Assembly: GCA_963965975.1 (NCBI GenBank)
Contig: OZ014414.1
Span: 1,364,001-1,428,000, forward strand
From: Xestospongia bergquistia
Taxonomy: Eukaryota > Porifera > Demospongiae > Haplosclerida > Petrosiidae
DNA length: 64,000 bases
Direction of reading: 5' to 3'
Positions 46,690 to 59,289 of this stretch are shown here, piece by piece; the stretch's first letter is position 1; every line of letters begins with the position of its first letter. Made by a program: the position numbers and the translations under genes. Under the pieces are notes generated by a model, which was not told the DNA's origin, did not search any database, and saw only the letters and a program-made list of their open reading frames with translations.

Positions 46690-47850
46690 TAGCCAATGTA
46701 GTAGATGATGAGGTTTTGACACAAGATATGTTTGATCAGTACATTAGTAACCAATTAACATGACAAAAATTACATCACCTAATCGTTATGATTAGAAATG
46801 TGATAAAACATAATGGCCAAACATAAAGGTTTAAGATATCTATAGCAGATCTTAAACAATTAATTTCTATTAGTCAAAGTCAAAGTCATGAATGAAGTTT
46901 TGGCACAAGATATCTTCATATAGTGACATTAGCAACCAATTCATTTGAGAGAAATGACATCATCATAATCTGCATTACAGTGGCCTTAAATCCTAATCTT
47001 TAAACATAAAGCTTTGAGATGGCTACCGCATCACTTAAACCATAATTTCTATGAACAAAAATGGCCAATAGAGTAAATACTGAAGCTTTGGCACAGGATT
47101 AATTTGCAAAAGTCAATTTTAATTACCAATTCACCTTAGAGAAACAACACCTCAATAATCATGATTACAAGAGCCTTAAGCCCTAATGCTGAACTTAAAG
47201 TCTTACAATCTCTATTGCAATCCTTAAACCCTAGTTTATATGAGTGAAAATGACCAATAGAGTAGATAATGAAGTTTTGTGACAAAATATCTTTCAAAGT
47301 GAACTTGTTAACAAATTCATATGAGAAGAATGACATGACCTTAATTGTATGATTGCAATGGCCTTAAACCCTAATCACCATGCAGAAAACCATAAGATGT
47401 CTATGGCAGTCCTTAAAGTCTAATTTTTATGAGTCAACCCTAACATGCCAACATCAAGCCTTAAGATTTCTATTGCAAACCTTAATTGATCCCTCCTTTA
47501 TGTGAGTAAAATAGCGAATGAAGTATATACTGAAGTTTGGTACAATATATATATATATATATGAGAAAAATGACATCATCCTAATAGATATGATTAGAGT
47601 AAATTTAAACCCTAATTGCCAAAGATTAAGCTTAAGGTGACTATGACATCCCTTATACCTTAATTATTTTGCGTGAAAATGGAGTAAATATTGAAGTTTA
47701 GGCACAAGATATCTTTGGAAAGTGATGTTAGTAACCAATTCACTTGTGAAATATGACATCATCCTAACTGGCATGATTACAATGCCTAATCGTCAAACAT
47801 AAAGCTTTTAACAAGTCTATGGCAGTCCTTAACTCAAACTATACAATACT
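46690..47850. repeat. About six 180-base tandem repeats (left arm)
   Basis: Each unit includes GAAGTTTTGGCACAAGATAT, a CAATTCAC..GAGAAATGACATCATC stretch and CCTTAAACCCTAAT. Starts recur near 46708, 46899, 47081, 47271, 47540 and 47692, so the period is mostly 180-190 bases with two irregular steps. The mirror array is at 59290-60480. Confidence 0.75.
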
Positions 47851-47859
47851 TTGATAAAA

Positions 47860-48255
47860 AGGTGAGCTTGATCAACTATTGAACAGACTTCAAACTCTTG
47901 GTGTGACAGATGCCATGAAGTCTCACCCAATTAGTACTGATCCTTTATGCCCTACTGAATTGACTCCAGGTATTGATTGAATAGAAGAGTCAACAGTACG
48001 TGTAATCTGTGGTAATGTGTTTATTCTTCTATTCCTAATTAGGACTATCAAGTCACTGTTTCAAAACTGAGTTGGCTACTCTGGGAATTCAAGTCATAGA
48101 AAGGAGAAAGAAATGTCAACGTATGTACATTTGGTGACTATTTAAGGACTTCAGTAATCCAGCAACCTTGTATCCAACAGCTTCTACATGTACTATTCAC
48201 TTTCTCACTCACTCTACCGACACAATACTACAATGACTATAATCAATTTAAACTC
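47860..48255 (+). pseudogene. HECT-like gene relic (left arm)
   Basis: GELDQLLNRLQTLGVTDAMK matches the HECT-like gene's AELDQLLNGLQSLGVPDDMK at about 55230-55300. The block at 48050-48120 matches its next exon (tcaagtcactgtttcaaaac). It runs on directly into transposase-related DNA, so two genes that are convergent in the core element are fused head to tail here. Confidence 0.6.
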
Positions 48256-49500
48256 AAGGTGGGTTATCTGTGTGTGCTTGATAAAGATGGATGGTTGGAT
48301 TGAAAGCATAGACAAATTTGAGAAGGAATAGAGATGATTAAGAGAATCTGTCCTTCGAGTTCTATAGGCACTAAGAAGGCTCTTATAAGGGAGCTGACCA
48401 TTAATTTTGTTTGGAAGCATGCGTATACCTAGAATTGCTGGTTCCTAATTGCTGGGACTTCACTCCTGTGACTGGAGTAGTCCACCAACTGATTGTTCAA
48501 TTAACTACTGATTCAGTGATATAACTAATCAAAATTTGGATGACCTAGTTAACGAGATTGTAACACGCTTACCTGCTAGTAATGTGCAATTAATACAGAC
48601 CCTGCTTAATGGAAATGGTGGGATATTGCTAAAAGAAAATGGTCTATTCGTTGCGTTGATTCCTTGGGACTTGAAACTAGGCTACATAAAACTCTGATTG
48701 TTGGCAATATAATGTTGGCACATTAATGGATATCACAAAAGTATAAGGTGGCGGTGAGTAATACATTGCAGTATAGATGGACATGGCTGAGTTCCAGTTT
48801 ACTGAAATGTAACCTCTAGTGACAAAGCTGTGACTGTTTTTAATGAATTTTTGCAAGTTGTTGAGTGTTATGGATTACCAATTTGTGTACGTTTGGACCA
48901 TGGAGGAGAAAATTTCTAGTTGGACACTTCATGCTTGAGCACTCCGAGAGAGGTCCAGAGAGAGGAAGTTTCATTTGTGGTAGAAGTGTCCACAAATAAA
49001 GAAGACAGCTTTTATGAAGTGATCTTTTCATGGCTGCATAGTTTCTGTTACTTCCTGTTTATTTGCTGGAAGAAGTGGGTCTATTAGATCCAGTTAGTGA
49101 AGTTGATGTATGTGCCCTTCACTTTGTTTATCTATGTAGAAACCACTTTTTCTTTCGAAATCTAACAAAAAAAAGAAAAGACGGCTGAGTACAGCTGAGA
49201 AGAAAATACTCATTTCAATGTGTTCATTCGTTGTCTTTGCTATATTTACTTCAGTACATACTGGGTATGTCACAGCTATAGCTGAAAAATTTATTGCTGC
49301 AATACAATGTTAAGCAGCCGTGTTTCGTGAGGCATGGTGTAATCATCCTCTCAGTATAGCACACAACCAAACACCACATCAGCTACGGATTCTCAGAACG
49401 CCTCAAGCTAGGATGGAAACACCAACTAGCAGGGTAGTACTAGGAGTTACTGGAATTACTGAAATATATATATTTTGTAATTAGTGCCATGTTATACAAT
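48256..49500 (+). pseudogene. Decayed copy of the DDE transposase gene (left arm)
   Basis: Alignment to 52280-53570 is continuous at the DNA level (for example ACTCCGAGAGAGGTCCAGAG; AACCAAACACCACATCAGCT), but the frame is repeatedly interrupted. It represents an older element copy captured in the arm. The mirror copy in the right arm (58310-58930) lacks about 580 internal bases. Confidence 0.75.
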
Positions 49501-49876
49501 ACGTGGGTTAGTCCATGTAATGTACAAAGCATAATATTAACTATTACTCATCATGACATCAGTTACAACAAGTACATGTGACCTTGATTACTGTACATGA
49601 TGTAAAGATGTCATTTATTAATGCATTAACTTTATTGAGGTTGGGTATTAAATTTTCACAGATAATGTTGGGAACAGTTTGTATATCTTTTATTAAACAT
49701 TTACCATATCCAGAACTTCTTGTATTAACAATAAGATTAAAAATGTATTTTGAAATCATCAATTACTAACAGAGTAAATGACAAATAATGAAAAGAACTA
49801 ATATGAAAATTTTGAAATGATATAAGAGACCGATAGTGAACTTCAAATTATTATATAAAATTATAAAAACGACTTA

Positions 49877-49896
49877 ATAATAATAATAATAATAAT

Positions 49897-49930
<34 letters not shown>

Positions 49931-49931
49931 G
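49877..49931. repeat. (TAA)n microsatellite (left arm)
   Basis: A trinucleotide tract just upstream of the HECT-like gene's 5' end; the mirror (TTA)n tract is at 57837-57891. Confidence 0.9.
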
Positions 49932-50150
49932 AGCTAGTCACAGTTCAGTGACCAATCAGATTTTGCTGTGTCAATCTTTGTTGTACCGCCAAAAAAGTAT
50001 CTAGAAAGTAGAAACGAACGTCTTGCTACTGTTTGCTAAGTCTTTATAGTGGTACGAAGATAAGTTTGAAGATTGAGAGAGGTTGTCTGTAAGTATCAAC
50101 TGTCACGTGTTTACGTTTTACCAACTTATTTAACTAGGGTAGTTTCAAAC

Positions 50151-51460
50151 ATGGCAGGTTTTTTTTCACAGGATCTTGTTGAAAAGGCTCAAGAGGCAAT
50201 AAGAATTATGGAGTCATTTACCTTGCCTACTCCATCATTAGCATCTCAAGGCCCTACTACTAGCTCTGGTGAGACTGAACTATGTATGTATACTATACAT
50301 TCATACCGCGTATGTCTAGTCACTTGCATTCACAAAGACAAAAGCATGATCAGCTGGCATACCAGAAAAATATCAACTAATGTAAACTTTTGCCCCTATG
50401 TAGTTATTGCTATCATACTATAAAGAACACCTGCATGCAGGTATATAGGTTGATAAATGACCTTTCATGTATGCCTACCTATGTATGTATAGGTAATGCA
50501 GGGGATACCATAGTTCAACAAACGTGTGATATTGCACTGAGCAATCTCCGAAGGGCCAGGGAAGCCCTCACTGCTAGAGCTCGAGAATCGAGAAATGAAA
50601 GTTCTTTTAGCAGAGAATTTACCCGAGCATCACCTTTCTTAGGACAGAAGAGAAGCTCTGTGAACCAACTGGACAAGCGACCATGTAAACGTGCAGCAAG
50701 GACATGGACACAAAAATTTGTTTGTTTAAGTCATTGTGCTCAAGATATCATACCAACTACTGATGCAGAGAAAGATACTTTGTTGGGAGCTGGGCTTGGG
50801 GAAAAGAAGATTGTTGTTGAAAATGTTGACTGCTCAGGGGAAGAGTTTTGTGAGCTATTACATGCAGCATTTCCAAAATTAAAAGATTCTGGTGGCTTCA
50901 TATTTGCAAAGTGCAAATGTAATTCGCGGTTTTTAGAACGACTCTCATCAATGTGTTTAACCTCACCAAGAGCTTTACAAGAAGAAATTGGTAACTCTAG
51001 AACATACATTATTCCATTGGAGAGAGATTTAGACTTGACACCCTGCCATCTTCCACCTGGGGTAAGGCTTGCTGATTATTAATCTCAACATATTTATTTA
51101 TCATACATGTACATATAGCCTGTGGTGAAGTGCCTATCATGTGCTAAAGACATTCCTGTTACAGTGTTTTGTCATCATTTGTCATCATGTATAAAGTCAA
51201 GGTGAGATGTCTACTATGCTTATGGTTTGAGTTGATTATATGTCATGTAGGAGAGGGCTAGAGGAGGATATGCAACAATCAAGTGATGAGGATTTTGACC
51301 CACCCCCACCAACCTTTGTTCATCTTCCACATCCTTCCATGTCATCAAGTAATGTTGAGCTTCTTGATGAAGAGTCTGATCTGGAAATTGAAGAGACAGA
51401 AGATGCAATTGTCACACATACACTTGAGCTAAGCATTAATGAAATTGATGAAGTTGGCAG
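50151..51460 (+). pseudogene. 5' half of the HECT-like gene (left arm, truncated duplicate)
   Basis: Exons 50151-50268, 50493-51061, 51119-51201 and 51251-51460 are intact. They encode the same N-terminal half as the minus-strand gene, differing by about one residue (NEIDEVGR versus NEFDEVGR). Past 51483 homology ends and no HECT domain follows, so this copy could only yield a truncated protein. If transcribed it would also produce RNA complementary to the full gene's 5' half. Confidence 0.75.
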
Positions 51461-51483
51461 GTAATGCAGCATATAGTTAGAGC

Positions 51484-52280
51484 TTATACTTTCCATACTT
51501 TCTCTCTCTCTCTCCAGAGATGGAGAGAATCTACTAGAGAGACAAGCAAACAAAATTGGATACTTACAACAACATAATGCTTAGGATGAAGAATAACGAA
51601 AACACAAGCAAGAACAATGTAATAAAAAATTGATAATGAATGGACTATTTTAGTTATTTCTGCATTCCTGGCTTACTAATTTAATGGCCAACTATAATAT
51701 ATATACGTATATATATATATTATATTACATATAGTTAATCAGTGTGTTATTTTATAATTATGTAATTGACATTTGTTACGTCACTAATCAACTACACTGA
51801 TGAAATGTAATTGAATTATATGAAACCTCTAACATCTACATCATAAAGTCTATTCACTTCTCATGTGACAAAGGCAAATGTTAAAGACAGTTGTATCCCT
51901 GTCAGTCTTGTCTGAATATTATACATTAATATTAACATTAATATTAATATTATTATCATTGAACATATATAGGCAGTCAATATCTTTATTGGTGGAAGAG
52001 CATTGTCTTTTAGTTGAAAATCCAGATTATATCATCTCATCACCAGCAGTAATAATCAGTTAGTAATTATGTTGTAATTGTCTCAATATGAAAAGAAAAA
52101 GAAAGCATTCAAGTGCAGAGGTTGTCTTAAAACAGAATGACCAAACTATAAAGAAAACATTACTACATCTAACCGTACACTTCTCTTTTAGCTGAATATT
52201 CTAAAGATAAAAAAAGAGCTTCTCAAGCGACGCCTTTAATTATAATAAAATCTAACAGTCAATTAAGAGTTCATATCCGT
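51484..52280. other. Unique left part of the palindrome centre
   Basis: The stretch is AT-rich, with a TATATA/ATATAT tract (51698-51735) and a TTAATATTAACATTAATATT run (51925-51950). No coding frame is supported. It separates the truncated HECT-like duplicate from the transposase gene. Confidence 0.4.
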
Positions 52281-52415
52281 GTGTGCTTCATAAAGATGGA
52301 TGGTTGGATTGAGAGCATTGACAAACTTGAAGAAAGAGTAGAGATGATCAAAAAAATCTAACCCTCGAGTTCTATAGAAGCTAAGGAGGCTCTTATTGAG
52401 GGAGCTGACCGTTTA

Positions 52416-54248
52416 TTGGAAGCATGTGTACAGCTAGAACTGCTGGTTCCTAATCGCCGGGACTTGACTCCCGTCACTCGAGTAGTCCAACAACTGATTG
52501 TGCAATTAAATACTGACTATGAAATGGCATTGATTACTTCAGTTGTGAGAGATCATGGCCGACCACCTTTAGACATATGCGAGGATCAAGTTAGATTCTT
52601 GGTTGAAAATGGATTTAAAGAAACTGAGATTGCACCACTGATCGGTTGCTCTACACATACAATTCAAAGAAGACTAAAAGAGTTTGGAATTGAATTCAAT
52701 CAATTCAGTGAAATAACTAATCAAGATTTGGATGACCTAGTTAAAGAGATTATAACACGCTTACCTGCTTGTAGTATACGATCAATACAGACCCTGCTTA
52801 AAGTTAATGGTGTGATATTGCAAAGAGAAAGAGTAAGAGAGTCAATTCATCGTATTGACCCCTTGGGACTTGAAACTAGACTATGTAGTACTCGTTATCA
52901 TCAGCAATATAACGTTGCAAACCCAAATGCATTGTGGCACATTGATGGATATCATAAACTTATAAGGTGGAGATTAGTAATACATGGAGGTATAGATGGA
53001 TACAGCCGAGTTCCTGTTTACTTAAAAGTAGCCTCTAATAACAAAGCTGTGACTGTTTTTAATGCATTTCTGCAAGCTGTTGAGTTATTTGGACAACCAT
53101 CTTGTGTACATTCGGACCGTGGAGGAGAAAATTTTCTAGTTGGACGTTTCATGCTTGAGCATTCTGAGAGAGGTCCAGAGAGAGGAAATTACATTTGTGG
53201 TAGAAGTGTCCACAACCAAAGAATAGAACATTTATGGAGAGATCTTTTTCAAGGCTGCATTCGTTTCTATTACTTCCTGTTCTATTCACTGGAAAAAGTG
53301 GGTCTATTAGATCCAGCTAGTGAAGTTGATATATGTGCCCTTCACTTTGTTTATCTACCAATTATACAATCTCAAGTAGACATGTTTCGTGAGGCATGGT
53401 GTAATCATCCTCTCAGTACAGTACACAACCAAACACCACATCAGCTATGGATTCTCAGAATGGCTCAAGCTAGGATGGAAACACCAACTAGCAGGGCAGT
53501 ACTAGGAGTTACTGGAATTACTGAAGTATGTATATTTTGTAATCAGTGTCATGTTATACAATAGGTGGTTTAGTCCATGTAATGTACAAAGCATAATATT
53601 AACTATTACTCATCATGGCATCAAGTACATGTCTCCTTGATATAATCATTAGTTATAGCTTTCTGTAGTCCAAGTCACAAAAAATGACTGAGGACCTAAA
53701 ATGTCCTGGGAAAGCATTCCTTCAGTCCCTGTCTAAAGTTTTATTGTTGTGGTTGGACACTTTTCTAGTTGTGATCAATTTCCCCCTCCCCTCTGTCAAG
53801 ACAAATTCTAGAGTAAACGCTGCTTTGTGTATTAGTTTGTACAGAGTACCAAATGTGCCATTAGTCCACAATTTGTTCTCATTTTCTCCATTTGACTACA
53901 CCCAGCAAAGGATTATAAATCTATTATAACATTATACCAAGTGTAAAGTTAGATTAGCATACTGTGTTGAGGACTATTTAGAAAGAAATGAAAATATTAG
54001 TTATCAGGTTCTTTTATTTGCAGGACTGTGATTATGGGATTGACTGGAGTGGACCAGTGAGTAGTGATGATGATAGTAATACTGTAATTGTTCCTGATCT
54101 TCCATCTAATTTCTTAACTGAACATCAAAGAATCTCATTAACAAAAGAACTTCAACAGTATCCAGACACAAAATTTGGTGTAGAACACTACATCTTAGCG
54201 AAAGGCTTCATCTCAAGTTGCCACTCTCCACCACGAACAGTTACATAA
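52416..54248 (+). CDS. DDE (rve-type) transposase
   Basis: The open frame from 52416 runs to a natural donor (GAA|GTATGT at 53525). It joins in phase to a second exon, 54024-54248 (DCDYGIDWSGPVSSDDD...), ending in TAA; the homologous frame extends a little upstream of 52416. N-terminal third: helix-turn-helix-like region (VENGFKETEIAPLIGCSTHT). Catalytic core: WHIDGYHKLIRWR (first Asp), GGIDGYSRVPVYL, VHSDRGGENF (second Asp) and NQRIEHLWRDLF (Glu), so the D-D-E triad is present. The C-terminus includes NHPLSTVHNQTPHQLWILRM and the acidic YGIDWSGP tail, which I recall from related animal repeats. It would act in the nucleus on the element's ends. Except for its start it looks whole. Confidence 0.75.
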
Positions 54249-54486
54249 ACATTTTCCCTTTTTCAAAAACATAATTATGATTCCCTTCCAAAAATATAAA
54301 CAGATTGAGTGTGAAATAAACTATTGATTGACAAAATGGTTTTCACCAAAAATTCATCAAGTGTATATATTGCAGAGACTACACTGTCCAAAAAAACATA
54401 AAATGAATACAATGAACGTAAGATAGATTGAGCATAAATTAAACTAGTTTTTATCAAGAGCATAAATGTATTGAACATAACATTAA

Positions 54487-57400
54487 TCAAACTACACCAA
54501 ACCCACCATGACAAGTAAAGGCCTGATCCATTTTGAGTTTAAATTGATTATAGTCAATGTAATATCGTGTAGGTAGAGTGAGTGAGAAAGTACATGTAGA
54601 GGCTGTTGGATAGACTGCATTGTCGCTGAATGACAGAGTTGGATCTATATCAAACTCGAGTGGAGGTACAGCTGATGAACCAGTAAAAAAACTCAGAATG
54701 TCCTTTAAGGAAACTTCATTACTCCCACCTGTAAGGAATGTGAAAGTATATTGAAAGTATATAAACAGCGTATGCAAACTTTACAACTAATCTTAGTGAA
54801 TGTATACATAAAGTGACTAATGAAATGATATCAAAGAAACCACTAAGACAATGGAGGCTGAAACTAACTCAATCATGTCATTACTTAGTGAGCTATAAAC
54901 CACAAGGCCCACCCAATCACCAGAAAGTATTGACATTATTGGTAAATGAATATTTATTTTTAATAAATAGGATGCTTACTTTTGCAATCATCTAAATAGT
55001 CACCAAAAAGTATGTACGTTGCCATCTCTTTCTCCTTTCTATGATTTGAATTCTCAGAGTAGTGAACTCGGTTTTGAAACAGTGACTTGATACTCACTAT
55101 TAGAAATAAAAGAGCAAACACATTACCACAGATTATATGTACTATCGACTTTTCTATTCAATCAATACCTGAAGTCAATTTATTAGAGTGTGAAGGAGCA
55201 GTGAAGAGGAGTTCTAAGACTAATCAGGTGAGACTTCATGTCATCTGGCACACCAAGAGATTGAAGTCCATTCAATAGTTGATCAAGCTCGGCTTTTGAT
55301 CGAAGTATTGTATAGTACATTGTGATTCTATGCACTAAGGTAGAACAATCTTCAAGTGTCAATGTTGTGGGACTCTTATTGAACCCACAGTAGGACAGTA
55401 CTTCTATTGCATCCATTGATAGGATTTGGATCTGCTCATTGCTGACAGCATCTATCATCTAAGACAACAATTAACAAGTCCATAAATAAGAGAGATTGGA
55501 AAAGTGTCCCTAACTGCTTAAGTAGGAAAGTTATAAACAAATTATAAAGTTGTATTGTGGGAATAGTACTGTGATTCTTTTTTTAACATAAAATAAAGAA
55601 ACTACACAACAAAATTAGGCTAGTTCAGTAAATCTCAGCTGAATACACTCTTAAATTAGAAGTACCTATAACATAGTCATCATGACTTATTTACCTTGCT
55701 TACTAATACTTGATGTCATAATTAGGTATAATAGTATAGTCAATAGTGATTTCGTTAAGCTCCGTGCCACAAAGGTAATCGTATAAACCCCTTTACAGAT
55801 ATAAGGATAGCCCGATCCTCCTTGACTAAGAGATTCAGACATCAAAGAGCCAATTTTGTAAAAAACATTTGTCTACAATGGAGTTGAGTGAAAATCATTA
55901 GCAGCAACAGACTTTATACGTTTAAAACTGTCAACATCATTCAAATGATTTCATGCATTATATACCTGAAGACCAAAAATATCATGTCGAACTACTTTTA
56001 AAAGGTGCCAAAGTTCTCTTCCCAGTCCTCCACCATCTTCACCCTGTTCTCCTTTGAAGACAACCTATTGAAGAAAGTCTTGTTTATGTGAAAATACAAC
56101 TTGTACATACTTTGATAAGTTTAGTGGGAGAAAAGTCGCAATTGTTCACAATTTTAAAACCGTCTGCAAGTACACATTCTCTGTCAACTTCCAATAAAAA
56201 TTCATCATATTGCTCCACTTTTCTGGACAACCTTTGTATGATGTCTTCCATTGAATAACTACAGAGACAAGAGAGGTTTAAAAGCTCTAACTATATGCAG
56301 CATTACCTGCCAACTTCATCAAATTCATTAATGCTTAGCTCAAGTGTATGTGTGACAATTGCATCTTCTGTCTCTTCAATTTCCAGATCAGACTCTTCAT
56401 CAAGAAGCTCAACATTACTTGATGACATGGAAGGATGTGGAAGATGAACAAAGGTTGGTGGGGGTGGGTCAAAATCCTCATCACTTGATTGTTGCATATC
56501 CTCCTCTAGCCCTCTCCTACATGACATATAATCAACTCAAACCATAAGCATAGTAGACATCTCACCTTGACTTTATACATGATGACAAATGATGACAAAA
56601 CACTGTAACAGGAATGTCTTTAGCACATGATAGGCACTTCACCACAGGCTATATGTACATGTATGATAAATAAATATGTTGAGATTAATAATCAGCAAGC
56701 CTTACCCCAGGTGGAAGATGGCAGGGTGTCAAGTCTAAATCTCTCTCCAATGGAATAATGTATGTTCTAGAGTTACCAATTTCTTCTTGTAAAGCTCTTG
56801 GTGAGGTTAAACACATTGATGAGAGTCGTTCTAAAAACCGCGAATTACATTTGCACTTTGCAAATATGAAGCCACCAGAATCTTTTAATTTTGGAAATGC
56901 TGCATGTAATAGCTCACAAAACTCTTCCCCTGAGCAGTCAACATTTTCAACAACAATCTTCTTTTCCCCAAGCCCAGCTCCCAACAAAGTATCTTTCTCT
57001 GCATCAGTAGTTGGTATGATATCTTGAGCACAATGACTTAAACAAACAAATTTTTGTGTCCATGTCCTTGCTGCACGTTTACATGGTCGCTTGTCCAGTT
57101 GGTTCACAGAGCTTCTCTTCTGTCCTAAGAAAGGTGATGCTCGGGTAAATTCTCTGCTAAAAGAACTTTCATTTCTCGATTCTCGAGCTCTAGCAGTGAG
57201 GGCTTCCCTGGCCCTTCGGAGATTGCTCAGTGCAATATCACACGTTTGTTGAACTATGGTATCCCCTGCATTACCTATACATACATAGGTAGGCATACAT
57301 GAAAGGTCATTTATCAACCTATATACCTGCATGCAGGTGTTCTTTATAGTATGATAGCAATAACTACATAGGGGCAAAAGTTTACATTAGTTGATATTTT

Positions 57401-57616
57401 TCTGGTATGCCAGCTGATCATGCTTTTGTCTTTGTGAATGCAAGTGACTAGACATACGCGGTATGAATGTATAGTATACATACATAGTTCAGTCTCACCA
57501 GAGCTAGTAGTAGGGCCTTGAGATGCTAATGATGGAGTAGGCAAGGTAAATGACTCCATAATTCTTATTGCCTCTTGAGCCTTTTCAACAAGATCCTGTG
57601 AAAAAAAACCTGCCAT
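54487..57616 (-). CDS. Transposon-borne HECT-type ubiquitin-ligase-like protein
   Basis: Minus-strand exons: 57499-57616 (MAGFFSQDLVEKAQEAIRIM), 56706-57274, 56566-56648, 56307-56516, 56111-56258, 55966-56064, 55695-55871, about 55180-55451, about 55012-55075 and 54487-54728. An Arg/Ser-rich region comes first. A Cys/His cluster (CLSCAKDIPVTVFCHHLSSC) may be a small ubiquitin-binding-type zinc finger. An acidic linker leads to a HECT-like domain: FKGEQGEDGGGLGRELWHLL, then SLSQGGSGYPYICKGVY, and finally ILSFFTGSSAVPP and NAVYPTASTCTFSLTLPTRY. The Cys of the last block is the HECT active-site position. The layout resembles vertebrate G2E3-like proteins. Two junctions (55966/55871 and the end of the 55.2-kb exon) do not keep phase cleanly, so the copy may be damaged. 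Confidence 0.7.
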
Positions 57617-57836
57617 GTTTGAAACTACCCTAGTTAAATAAGTTGGTAAAACGTAAACACGTGACAGTTGATACTTACAGACAACCTCTCTCAATCTTCA
57701 AACTTATCTTCGTACCACTATAAAGACTTAGCAAACAGTAGCAAGACGTTCGTTTCTACTTTCTAGATACTTTTTTGGCGGTACAACAAAGATTGACACA
57801 GCAAAATCTGATTGGTCACTGAACTGTGACTAGCTC

Positions 57837-57870
<34 letters not shown>

Positions 57871-58309
57871 ATTATTATTATTATTATTATTAAGTCGTTT
57901 TTATAATTTTATATAATAATTTGAAGTTCACTATCGGTCTCTTATATCATTTCAAAATTTTCATATTAGTTCTTTTCATTATTTGTCATTTACTCTGTTA
58001 GTAATTGATGATTTCAAAATACATTTTTAATCTTATTGTTAATACAAGAAGTTCTGGATATGGTAAATGTTTAATAAAAGATATACAAACTGTTCCCAAC
58101 ATTATCTGTGAAAATTTAATACCCAACCTCAATAAAGTTAATGCATTAATAAATGACATCTTTACATCATGTACAGTAATCAAGGTCACATGTACTTGTT
58201 GTAACTGATGTCATGATGAGTAATAGTTAATATTATGCTTTGTACATTACATGGACTAACCCACGTATTGTATAACATGGCACTAATTACAAAATATATA
58301 TATTTCAGT

Positions 58310-58930
58310 AATTCCAGTAACTCCTAGTACTACCCTGCTAGTTGGTGTTTCCATCCTAGCTTGAGGCGTTCTGAGAATCCATAGCTGATGTGGCGTTTGG
58401 TTGTGTGGCCATGTCCATCTATACTGCAATGTATTACTCACCGCCACCTTATACTTTTATAATATCCATTAATGTGCCAACATTATATTGCCGGCAATCA
58501 GAGTTTTATGTAGCCTAGTTTCAAGTCCCAAGGAGTCAACGCAACGAATAGACCATTTTCTTTTAGCAATATCCCACCATTTCCTTTAAGCAGGGTCTGT
58601 ATTGATTGCATATTACTAGCAGGTAAGCGTGTTACAATCTCGTTAACTAGGTCATCCAAATTTTGATTAGTTATATCACTGAATCAGTAGTTAATTGAAC
58701 AATCAGTTGGTGGACTACTCCAGTCACAGGAGTGAAGTCCCAGCAATTAGGAACCAGCAATTCTAGGTATACGCATGCTTCCTAATGGTCAGCTCCCTTA
58801 TAAGAGCCTTCTTAGTGCCTTAGAACTCGAGGGATAGATTCTCTTAATCATCTCCTCTCCTTCTCAAATTTGTCTATGCTTTTAATCCAACTATCCATCT
58901 TTATGAAGCACACACAGATAACCCACCTTG
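58310..58930 (-). pseudogene. Decayed, internally deleted transposase copy (right arm)
   Basis: Mirror of 48256-49500, lacking about 580 bases of the middle. The remaining parts align with the N-terminal region and the extreme C-terminus of the transposase at 52.4 kb. Confidence 0.7.
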
Positions 58931-59289
58931 AGTTTAAATTGATTATAGTCATTGTAGTATTGTGTCGGTAGAGTGAGTGAGAAAGTGAATAGTACATGTA
59001 GAAGCTGTTGGATACAAGGTTGCTGGATTACTGAAGTCCTTAAATAGTCACCAAATGTACATACGTTGACATTTCTTTCTCCTTTCTATGACTTGAATTC
59101 TCAGAGTAGCCAACTCAGTTTTGAAACAGTGACTTGATACTTCTATTCAATCAATACCTGGAGTCAATTCAGTAGGGCATAAAGGATCAGTACTAATTGG
59201 GTGAGACTTCATGGCATCTGTCACACCAAGAGTTTGAAGTCTGTTCAATAGTTGATCAAGCTCACCTTTTTATCAAAGTATTGTATAGT

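Larger units (their letters stand above)
45251..51483 (+). repeat. Left arm of the palindrome
   Basis: In order it holds subterminal CG-containing repeats (45295-45465), a decayed reverse-transcriptase fragment, a (TTA)n tract, about six 180-base repeats, HECT and transposase relics, a (TAA)n tract and the first exons of the HECT-like gene. It ends at ATAGTTAGAGCTT, where homology to the right arm stops. For 50073-51464, position x pairs with 107767-x. Confidence 0.8.

Noticed and set aside
46690-47850. Telomere-like CCCTAA repeats
   Set aside because: CCTTAAACCCTAAT occurs once per 180-base unit, not as a tandem hexamer.
49559-49769. Overlapping 63- and 67-codon frames, mirrored at 57998-58208
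   Set aside because: Non-coding part of the arms; frames occur on both strands without homology.
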